A stretch of 28,382 nucleotides of DNA from Solirubrobacteraceae bacterium (GTDB lineage: Bacteria; Actinomycetota; Thermoleophilia; Solirubrobacterales; Solirubrobacteraceae): NCBI GenBank assembly GCA_019683665.1, contig JADGIB010000007.1:1-28382 (forward strand), read 5' to 3'. Each line of letters begins with the position of its first letter. Position 1 is the stretch's first letter. The position numbers were made by a program, and so were the translations under genes. Shown in pieces: positions 22,448 to 28,382 of the stretch. Under the pieces are notes generated by a model. The model did no database searches. It worked only from the letters and a program-made list of their open reading frames with translations, and was not told where the DNA came from.

Positions 22448-24513
22448 CCCTGCGGGGTGTCGGGCGGCGCGGCCTCGCCCGGGGTCTCGCCCGGGACGGC
22501 GCGGCCGGCGATCAGGTCCTTGGCCCGGGCGACGACGTTATCGACGCTGAAGCCGAGCTTCTCCATCACCGTCGGGCCGGGGGCCGAGGCGCCGAAGCGC
22601 TCCAGCGACACCGAGGCGTCGACCCACGTCGACCAGCCCATCGCGACGCCGGCCTCGACCGACAGCTTCGGGACGTCGGGCGGCAGGACCGACGCGCGGT
22701 AGGCGGCGTCCTGCTTGGCGAACACCTCCCAGCACGGCAGCGACACGACCCGGGCCGGGACGCCCTCGGCGGTCAGCCGCTGCGCGGCCTCGACGCACAG
22801 CGACACCTCCGAGCCGGTGCCGACGAGGACGATCCGCGGGCTGCCGCCGTCGGGCTCCGACAGGACGTAGCCGCCGCGGCGCACGCCGTCCCAGCTCGTG
22901 CCGGCCAGGATCGGGAGGTTCTGGCGCGAGAGCATGAACGCGGCTGGCCCCTCCAGCTCCTCGAGGACGTAGCGCCAGCAGTGGGCGGTCTCGTTCGCGT
23001 CGGCCGGGCGGAACAGGTGCATGCCCGGGATCGCGCGCAGCGCCGCGTGGTGCTCGACCGGCTGGTGGGTGGGGCCGTCCTCGCCGAGGCCGATCGAGTC
23101 GTGGGTGAAGACCCAGGCGACGTCGAGGTCCATCAGCGCCGACAGGCGCAGCGCGCCGCGCATGTAGTCGGAGAACTGGGCGAACGTCGACCCGTACGGG
23201 CGCAGGATGCCGCCGTGGGCGGCCATGCCGTTGACGACGGCGCCCATGCCGTGCTCGCGCACGCCGAACTTCACGTTGCGGCCCGGAGCGCTCGCGTCGA
23301 AGACGTGCGACTGCGGGAACTCGGTCTTCGTCGACTCCGACAGGTCGGCGGCGCCGCCGACCATCGTCGGCGTGAACGGCTCGAAGGCGGCCATCACCTT
23401 CTGGCCCGCCGAGCGGGTCGCGATCGGCTTGTCGTCGGTCGACCAGGACGGCAGCGCCTCGGCCAGGCCGGGCAGCGGGCGGGCCGGGCTGCCCCAGGCC
23501 GCCTCCCACGCCTCGGCGAGCGTCGGGTGGGCGGCCTTCCACGCCTCGAAGCGCTCCCGCCAGGCGCGGTGGGCGGCGCCGCCGCGCTCGACCTGGGAGC
23601 AGTGCTCGTAGACGCCGTCGGGCACGAGGAAGTGCGCGTCGGGGTCCCAGCCGAGGACCTCCTTCGTGGCGCGGACCTCGTCCTCGCCGAGCGGGGCGCC
23701 GTGGGCGGCGTTCGTGCCCTGCTTGCCCGGCGACGGCCAGCCGATGATCGAGCGGACCGCGATGAGCGTGGGGCGCTCCTCCTCGGCGATGCCGGCGTCG
23801 ATCGCGGCGGTCAGCGCGTCGAGGTCGTTGGCGTCGTCGACGCGCAGCGTGTGCCAGCCGTAGGCCTCGAAGCGCTTGGCGACGTCCTCGGAGAACGACT
23901 CGCGCGTCGGCCCGTCGAGCTGGATGTGGTTGTCGTCGTAGACGTAGACGATGCGGCCCAGGCCCAGGTGGCCGGCCAGCGACGCCGCCTCGTGCGAGAT
24001 CCCCTCCTGCAGGTCGCCGTCGGAGCAGATGCAGAAGACGCGGTGGTCCTGGACCTCGGCGCCGAAGCGCTCGCGCAGGAAGCGCTCGGCCATCGCCATC
24101 CCGACGCCGTTGGCGAAGCCCTGGCCGAGCGGCCCGGTCGTGATCTCCACCCCCGGGGTGACGTGCACCTTGTCGCGCTCCGGATGGCCCGGCGTGATCG
24201 AGCCCCACTGGCGGAACGACTTGAGGTCGTCCATCGAGACGTCGTAGCCCGTCAGGTGCAGCAGCGCGTACAGCAGCATCGAGCCGTGGCCGGCGCTGAG
24301 GATGAACCGGTCGCGATCGGGCCACGCCGGGTCCTTGGGGTCGTGCGTCAGGTACTTCGTGAACAGCAGGTAGCCGACCGGCGCCATCGCCATCGGCATG
24401 CCGGGGTGCCCGCTGTTGGCCTTCTGCACGCCGTCCATGGCCAGCGTGCGGATCGTGTCAATCGAGAGGCGGTCGAGATCGACCGCGGCGGGGGTGTCTT
24501 CGACCGTGCTCAT
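22444..24513 (-). CDS. tkt: Transketolase
   Basis: The 689-aa product is full length and shows all transketolase signatures: NSGHPGMPMAMAP (His36), SAGHGSMLLYALLHLTGY, TGPLGQGFANGVGMA, the TPP motif SDGDLQEGISHEA...DDNHIQLDG, FGVREHGMGAVVNGMAAHGG with the catalytic Glu, and HDSIGLGEDGPTHQPVEH. It moves two-carbon units between sugar phosphates in the pentose phosphate pathway, using thiamine diphosphate, and would connect with fructose-6-P from the adjacent aminosugar genes. The C terminus ends in an unusual Pro/Glu/Gly-rich tail (AVPGETPGEAAPPDTPQG). I take ATG at 24513, since a GTG at 24525 would add MCLA only. No Shine-Dalgarno sequence; probably leaderless. Confidence 0.96.
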   Translation of the reverse strand: MSTVEDTPAAVDLDRLSIDTIRTLAMDGVQKANSGHPGMPMAMAPVGYLLFTKYLTHDPKDPAWPDRDRFILSAGHGSMLLYALLHLTGYDVSMDDLKSFRQWGSITPGHPERDKVHVTPGVEITTGPLGQGFANGVGMAMAERFLRERFGAEVQDHRVFCICSDGDLQEGISHEAASLAGHLGLGRIVYVYDDNHIQLDGPTRESFSEDVAKRFEAYGWHTLRVDDANDLDALTAAIDAGIAEEERPTLIAVRSIIGWPSPGKQGTNAAHGAPLGEDEVRATKEVLGWDPDAHFLVPDGVYEHCSQVERGGAAHRAWRERFEAWKAAHPTLAEAWEAAWGSPARPLPGLAEALPSWSTDDKPIATRSAGQKVMAAFEPFTPTMVGGAADLSESTKTEFPQSHVFDASAPGRNVKFGVREHGMGAVVNGMAAHGGILRPYGSTFAQFSDYMRGALRLSALMDLDVAWVFTHDSIGLGEDGPTHQPVEHHAALRAIPGMHLFRPADANETAHCWRYVLEELEGPAAFMLSRQNLPILAGTSWDGVRRGGYVLSEPDGGSPRIVLVGTGSEVSLCVEAAQRLTAEGVPARVVSLPCWEVFAKQDAAYRASVLPPDVPKLSVEAGVAMGWSTWVDASVSLERFGASAPGPTVMEKLGFSVDNVVARAKDLIAGRAVPGETPGEAAPPDTPQG

Positions 24514-24521
24514 CGCAAGGC

Positions 24522-24527
24522 ACACTA
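24522..24527 (-). promoter_or_regulatory. Candidate -10 box of tkt
   Basis: TAGTGT on the minus strand ends 8 nt before the tkt ATG, so transcription would start at or next to the start codon (leaderless). It lies within the 20-bp gap between tkt and the divergent crcB gene, leaving any -35 region inside crcB. Confidence 0.3.
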
Positions 24528-24533
24528 CCCGCC

Positions 24534-24935
24534 ATGCCGAGGTTCAAGGGCGACGGCGCCATCCTGGCCGCGATCTTCGCCGGCGGCGCGCTCGGCGCGG
24601 TCGCCCGCGCCGGGCTCGAGGAGGCGCTGCCGGCCGACCCGGGCCGCTGGCCGTGGGCGACGTTCGCGGCGAACGTCGCGGGGGCGGCGCTGCTCGGCTG
24701 GGCGGCGGCGCGGCTCATGGGCCGCCCCGGCCGCCGGGCGGCGGCCTACCCGTTCCTCGGCGTCGGGCTGTGCGGGGCGCTGACGACGTTCTCGACCTTC
24801 CAGCTCGAGCTGCTGCACCTGCTCGACGCGGGCCGGGCGAGGCTGGCGGCCGGGTACGCGGCGGCGTCGCTGGCGGCGGGCCTGGCCGCGGCCGCGGCGG
24901 GCCGGGCGCTGGCCGGCGGGGAGCGGGCGGCGTGA
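24534..24935 (+). CDS. crcB: Fluoride channel subunit CrcB/Fluc, first copy
   Basis: The 133-aa product has four membrane helices and the Fluc signatures: GGALGAVAR (17-25), WATFAANVAGAALLG with pore Asn47, and GLCGALTTFSTFQLE with TTFST (84-88) and the polar track. Fluc channels passively let toxic fluoride out of the cytoplasm as antiparallel dimers. Its neighbour, overlapping by 4 nt, encodes a second, different subunit, so the two probably form a heterodimer. No room exists for a fluoride riboswitch: only 20 bp separate it from tkt. No clear ribosome site; probably leaderless. Confidence 0.92.
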   Translation: MPRFKGDGAILAAIFAGGALGAVARAGLEEALPADPGRWPWATFAANVAGAALLGWAAARLMGRPGRRAAAYPFLGVGLCGALTTFSTFQLELLHLLDAGRARLAAGYAAASLAAGLAAAAAGRALAGGERAA

Positions 24936-25297
24936 GCGCCGCGGCCTGGATCGGGGTGGCGCTGGCCGGCGGGGCCGGCGCGCTCGCGCGCTACGCGGTC
25001 GGCACGGCGGTCATGCGCCGGGCCGGGCGGCGCGCCCGCGGGCTGCCGGTCGGGACGCTGGCGGTGAACCTCAGCGGCGCGCTCGCGCTCGGGGCCCTGG
25101 CCGGCGCGGGCCTGGAGGGCGACGCGCTGGCGATCGCCGGCACCGGGCTCCTCGGCTCCTACACGACGTTCTCGACGTGGATGCTCGAGACCGAGCGGCT
25201 CGCCGGCGCGGGGCGCCGGCGGGCGGCCGCGGCGAACGTCGCCGGCAGCCTCGCGCTCGGCCTGGCCGCGGTCGCGATCGGCCGCGCGCTGGCCTGA
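24932..25297 (+). CDS. crcB: Fluoride channel subunit CrcB/Fluc, second copy
   Basis: The 121-aa product has four helices with GGAGALARY (13-21), VGTLAVNLSGALALG with Asn46, and GLLGSYTTFSTWMLE with TTFST (78-82). It is diverged from the first copy, as in the heterodimeric Fluc pairs of other Gram-positive bacteria. The GTG start overlaps the first gene's stop (GTGA), giving coupled and roughly equal synthesis. The start fits the family N terminus, and no extra residues are missing. Confidence 0.92.
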   Translation: MSAAAWIGVALAGGAGALARYAVGTAVMRRAGRRARGLPVGTLAVNLSGALALGALAGAGLEGDALAIAGTGLLGSYTTFSTWMLETERLAGAGRRRAAAANVAGSLALGLAAVAIGRALA

Positions 25298-25335
25298 ACG
25301 GCGCCGCCGCACCCGACCGGGCATCCTCTCGGGGC

Positions 25336-25842
25336 GTGTCCGCCGACGCCGACGCCCCGGTCGCCCTGCGCCCGCCCCGCCACCGCGTGAGCCCGCGCGC
25401 GGTCCGCTGGTGGACGCTGCGCGCCGCGCTGGGCTGGCTCGTCGTCGTCGCCGCCGAGGCGGTGTGGCTGGCCGTGGGGCCGGTCGACGCGACGGTCCAG
25501 GCCGTCGCGCTCGCGGCCACCGTCGCGGTGGCGCTCGCGCACGCGATCGGGATGCCGCGCTGGCGCTACCGCGTCCACCGCTGGGAGGCCGCGCCCGAGG
25601 CGCTCTACACCCAGGCCGGCTGGTTCGACCAGGAGCGGCGGATCGCGCCGGTGTCGCGCATCCAGACCGTCGACACCGCTCGCGGGCCGCTCGAGCAGCT
25701 CCTCGGGCTGGCGACGGTGACGGTGACGACCGCGTCGGCGGCCGGGCCGCTGCGGATCGCCGGCCTCGACCGCCGGACCGCGGACGCCCTCGTCCACGAG
25801 CTGACGCTGGCCGCCCGCGCCGGCGCCGACGACGCCACGTGA
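25336..25842 (+). CDS. Bacterial PH-domain membrane protein, YdbS-like
   Basis: The 168-aa product has two membrane helices (about 28-48 and 53-73) followed by a bPH2 (DUF304) domain (about 75-160): RWRYRVHRWEAAPEALYTQAGWFDQERRIAPVSRIQTVDTARGPLEQLLGLATVTVTT. This is the YdbS layout of Bacillus subtilis, where the YdbS/YdbT pair increases resistance to certain antimicrobial peptides. Here a YdbT-like gene follows with a 4-nt overlap. The GTG start at 25336 has GGGG just upstream but no good ribosome site. The molecular role of bPH2 domains is not settled. Confidence 0.85.
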   Translation: MSADADAPVALRPPRHRVSPRAVRWWTLRAALGWLVVVAAEAVWLAVGPVDATVQAVALAATVAVALAHAIGMPRWRYRVHRWEAAPEALYTQAGWFDQERRIAPVSRIQTVDTARGPLEQLLGLATVTVTTASAAGPLRIAGLDRRTADALVHELTLAARAGADDAT

Positions 25843-27461
25843 GCCCGGGCGACGGCTGGCGGCGCCTGAGCCCGCGGATGCTCGCGGTGCAGCCGGCGCT
25901 CGAGCTCGTCCGGGCGGTCCCGGCCCTCCTCGGCGTGGCGATCGTCGGCAGCGGCAGCGGGCGCGGCGGCCAGTGGGCTCTGGGCGCCGCCGTCCTCATC
26001 GCCGCGATCGGGACGCTGCGCTGGCTGACGACGAGCTACCGGATCACGCCCGACCAGGTCCAGCTGCGCCGCGGGCTCCTGCGCCGACGGGTCCTCAGCG
26101 TCGCCCGCGACCGGGTGCGGACCGTCGACGTGACGGCGAGCCCGCTGCACCGGGCCGTCGGGCTCGCGCGCGTCCGGGTCGGCACCGGGCACGGGGGGCG
26201 CTCGGGCGAGCGGGCGCTGACGCTCGACGGCCTGAAGGCGGCCGAGGCGGCGCGCCTGCGCGGCGAGCTCCTGCACCGGGCGGCGCCCGCGCCGCCCGCC
26301 CCGGACGCCGCCGATGCGGCTGCCGACGCCGATGCGGCCCCCGTCGCCGAGCGCGAGCTCGCGCGCCTCGACCCGGCCTGGATCCGCTTCGGCCCGTTCA
26401 CGCTGTCGGGCGTCGCCGCGCTCGCGGTGGCGGGCGCGCTCGCGGCGCGGTTCGCCTCCGAGGCGCACCTCGAGCCCGAGGACTTCGGGATCCTGCGCGA
26501 GGCCGCCGACCACGTCCTGGGCGCCCCGGCCGGGGTGGCGATCGCCGAGGTCGCCGCCGTCCTCGCCGTCGTCGTCGCGCTCCTGTCGACCGGCGGCTAC
26601 GTCCTCTCGTCCTGGGGCTTCTCGCTCACCCGCCACGCGGGCGGGACGCTCCACGTGCGGCGCGGCCTGCTGACGACCCGGGCGGTGAGCATCGAGGAGC
26701 GGCGGATGCGCGGCGTCGAGGTCGCCGAGACGCTCCTGCTGCGCGTCCCCGGCGGCGCCCGCTGCACGGCGATCGCGACCGGGCTGCGGCCCGGCGGCGG
26801 CGCCGAGCGCGGCGGCGCGCTCCTGCTGCCGCCCGCGCCGCGCGCGGAGGCGGTGCGGGTCGCGGGGCTCGTGCTCGGCGACCCAGGCGTCGCGACGGCG
26901 CCGCTGACGCCGCACGGGCCGGCCGCCCGGCGGCGGCGGTGCGCGCGGGCGCTCACGCCGGTCGCCGCCGCGGCGGCCGCGCGGCTGGCCGCCCCCCCGC
27001 GCGCGGGCGGGCCCGCGTGGCCGTGGATCGCCGCGCTCGCGCTCCTGCCCGCCGCCGCGCTCCTGGCCGCCGACCGCGCCCGCAGCCTCGGCCACGCGCT
27101 CGCCGGGCCGTGGCTCGTCGTGCGCCGCGGGTCCATCGTGCGCCGCCGCAGCACGCTCGCCCGCGACGGGATCATCGGCTGGACCGTGCGCCGCTCGTTC
27201 TTCCAGCGGCGGATGGGGCTGGCGACGCTGACGGCCACGACCGCGGCGGGCCGCCAGCGCTACGCCGTCCTCGACGTCGACGAGGCCGAGGCGCTGCGCC
27301 TCGCCCGCGCCGCGACCCCGGGGCTGCTCGACCCGTTCCTGGCCGCCCCGCCCGGCGACCGCTACGAGGCGGCCTCGCGCTCCGGGGCGGCGGCGGGCAG
27401 CTCGGCCGGGTCGGGCGCCGGGGCCAGCGCCGGCTCCGAGCGGGCGGCGCGCAGCTCGTAG
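25839..27461 (+). CDS. Three-bPH2-domain membrane protein, YdbT-like
   Basis: The 540-aa product has membrane helix pairs (about 22-60, 185-204 plus 231-257, 377-411), each followed by a bPH2 domain: about 62-147 (SYRITPDQVQLRRGLLRRRVLSVARDRVRTVDVT), 258-345 (LHVRRGLLTTRAVSIEERRMRGVEV) and 422-500 (LVVRRGSIVRRRSTLARDGIIGWTVRRSFFQRRMGLATLTATT). This is the YdbT pattern and it pairs with the preceding YdbS-like protein. The GTG start overlaps that gene's stop (GTGA). The last 33 residues are Ala/Ser/Gly-rich and lie wholly within the end of the convergent SDR gene, a 100-bp coding overlap. That tail is unlikely to be part of a fold. Confidence 0.85.
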   Translation: MSPGDGWRRLSPRMLAVQPALELVRAVPALLGVAIVGSGSGRGGQWALGAAVLIAAIGTLRWLTTSYRITPDQVQLRRGLLRRRVLSVARDRVRTVDVTASPLHRAVGLARVRVGTGHGGRSGERALTLDGLKAAEAARLRGELLHRAAPAPPAPDAADAAADADAAPVAERELARLDPAWIRFGPFTLSGVAALAVAGALAARFASEAHLEPEDFGILREAADHVLGAPAGVAIAEVAAVLAVVVALLSTGGYVLSSWGFSLTRHAGGTLHVRRGLLTTRAVSIEERRMRGVEVAETLLLRVPGGARCTAIATGLRPGGGAERGGALLLPPAPRAEAVRVAGLVLGDPGVATAPLTPHGPAARRRRCARALTPVAAAAAARLAAPPRAGGPAWPWIAALALLPAAALLAADRARSLGHALAGPWLVVRRGSIVRRRSTLARDGIIGWTVRRSFFQRRMGLATLTATTAAGRQRYAVLDVDEAEALRLARAATPGLLDPFLAAPPGDRYEAASRSGAAAGSSAGSGAGASAGSERAARSS

Positions 27462-28279
27462 TCGCGGCGCGTCGCCGCATCCGCGTCCCACAGCGCCCGG
27501 TCGGTGCGCATGAGCCGGGCCACGCCCTCGCGGGCGCCCCGCGGCAGCATCGAGGTCACGCTGAACAGCGCCTTGTTCTCGCTGGGCACCCACACGTCGA
27601 AGCGGCCGGTGCGCAGCGCGTCGACGACCGCGTCGGCGACCTGCTCCGGCCTCAGCGGCTTCTGGCCGACCGGCTGGCGCAGCCCGCCGCCGAGCTCGGT
27701 GGCGACGATCGCGGGCATGACGACGCTGAGCGCCACCCCGTCGGCGCCCATGAGGCGCAGCTCGCTGCGCATCGCCTCGGCGAGCCCGACGACGGCGAAC
27801 TTCGTCGCCGTGTAGGTCGCGCCGCCGGCGAAGCCGAGCTTGCCGGCCGCCGACGCGATGTTCACGACATGGCCGCGGTTGCGGGCGATCATCCCCGGCA
27901 GGACGGCCTTCATCCCGAAGAGGACCCCGTGCACGTTGATGTCGACCATCCGCCGCGCGGCGGCGTCGTCCTCGTCGACGAGCGGTGACAGGGTCATGAT
28001 CCCGGCGTTGTTGACGAACACGTCGACCGGCCCGAGCCGCCCCTCGACGCCGGCGACGAACGCGTCGACCGAGGCGCGGTCGGTCACGTCGAGCGGCAGG
28101 GCGACGGTGCCGGCGCCGAGCTCGTCCGCGGTCCGCTGCGCGGCCTCGGCGTCGACGTCGCCGATCGCCACCCGCATGCCCTGCCGGACGAACGCCTCGG
28201 CCATGGCGCGGCCGATGCCGCGCGCTCCGCCGGTGATCGCGGCGACCTGGCCGGTGAGGGTCCTCGGGTGCTTCGCCAT
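27362..28279 (-). CDS. Short-chain dehydrogenase/reductase (SDR)
   Basis: The 305-aa product is a classical SDR. It has the cofactor loop TGGARGIG (16-23), Asp41 after the second strand (GDVD, which favours NAD(H)), NNAG (90-93), and the catalytic Ser143, Tyr156 and Lys160 (YTATK). The core ends near residue 260; a longer C-terminal part (MRTDRALWDADAATRRDYELRAARSEP) and an Ala/Pro tail follow. The substrate cannot be told. GGAGGAG lies just upstream of the ATG at 28279. Its last 100 bp overlap the convergent ydbT-like gene; part of the Ala/Pro tail is antisense to that gene's low-complexity end. It seems to be a single-gene unit. Confidence 0.92.
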   Translation of the reverse strand: MAKHPRTLTGQVAAITGGARGIGRAMAEAFVRQGMRVAIGDVDAEAAQRTADELGAGTVALPLDVTDRASVDAFVAGVEGRLGPVDVFVNNAGIMTLSPLVDEDDAAARRMVDINVHGVLFGMKAVLPGMIARNRGHVVNIASAAGKLGFAGGATYTATKFAVVGLAEAMRSELRLMGADGVALSVVMPAIVATELGGGLRQPVGQKPLRPEQVADAVVDALRTGRFDVWVPSENKALFSVTSMLPRGAREGVARLMRTDRALWDADAATRRDYELRAARSEPALAPAPDPAELPAAAPEREAAS

Positions 28280-28317
28280 GGCTCTCCTCCTGCGGTGACG
28301 GGGGCGTCACGTTACCG

Positions 28318-28382
28318 GTCCGGCCCGGGGCCCGGGGGCCCCCCCCCCCCCCGCCCCGCCCCCCCCCCGGGGCAAAAAAGCC
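28318..28382. other. Low-complexity contig end
   Basis: Runs of G and C (including about 14 C in a row), then C-rich sequence and AAAAAA, occur only in the final ~65 bases. This looks like low-quality or misassembled sequence at a contig edge, not biology. No feature should be read from it. Confidence 0.7.

Noticed and set aside
24400..24533. Fluoride riboswitch before the crcB pair
   Set aside because: The gap to tkt is 20 bp and the preceding sequence is tkt coding DNA; no crcB-motif pseudoknot can be placed there.

Overview
This 28.4 kb window comes from a very GC-rich (visibly above 70%) bacterial chromosome. Gene content points to an actinobacterium: a DUF7144 membrane protein, a SigX5/TIGR02960-type ECF sigma factor with a SnoaL-like tail, a TAP-type secreted hydrolase, a CsoR copper sensor, and a GntR/ABC/NagA aminosugar locus, with many GTG starts and several likely leaderless mRNAs. 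A Solirubrobacterales/Thermoleophilia-like lineage is my guess, not a demonstrated assignment. Genes are tightly packed, often overlapping by 1 or 4 nt, and no gap exceeds about 150 bp. The last ~65 bp are low-complexity and look like a contig end. I see no insertion sequences, CRISPR arrays, phage genes or rRNA.

Layout. (1) 1-2.7 kb: tRNA-Ala(CGC), a bidirectional hairpin, a secreted alpha/beta hydrolase, Hsp20 and a DUF7144 membrane protein. (2) 2.8-6.2 kb: a copper module. CsoR diverges from CopZ and CopA across two CsoR-type palindromes. CopA carries an extra C-terminal membrane helix and a complete DUF305 domain. (3) 6.2-7.5 kb: a STAS protein converging on an ECF sigma factor. (4) 7.6-10.1 kb: a short acyl-CoA dehydrogenase-like flavoprotein and a class III aminotransferase, with a small palindrome and a mini-ORF between them. 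(5) 10.1-11.6 kb: a fusion of a lytic transglycosylase and an M15/DUF5715-like carboxypeptidase. (6) 11.6-13.0 kb: a MarR regulator divergent from an MFS transporter that has lost transmembrane helices 1-4.

(7) 13.0-22.0 kb: an N-acetylglucosamine/chito-oligosaccharide locus. A seven-gene minus-strand operon (solute-binding lipoprotein, two permeases, ROK kinase, GntR regulator, UPF0309 SIS protein, NagB-II-like SIS deaminase) diverges from nagA and an MsmX/UgpC-type ATPase. The shared 102-bp intergenic region holds an AT-rich palindrome. Together these encode import, phosphorylation, deacetylation and deamination of GlcNAc to fructose-6-phosphate.

(8) 22.0-28.3 kb: transketolase translationally coupled to a NUDIX hydrolase, a pair of Fluc/CrcB fluoride channels, a YdbS/YdbT-like bacterial PH-domain pair, and an SDR oxidoreductase converging on ydbT with a 100-bp coding overlap.

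The most notable items are the CopA-DUF305 fusion, the in-frame N-terminal deletion of the MFS gene, the SLT-M15 fusion, and the aminosugar locus with its two different SIS proteins and unusual ROK kinase.
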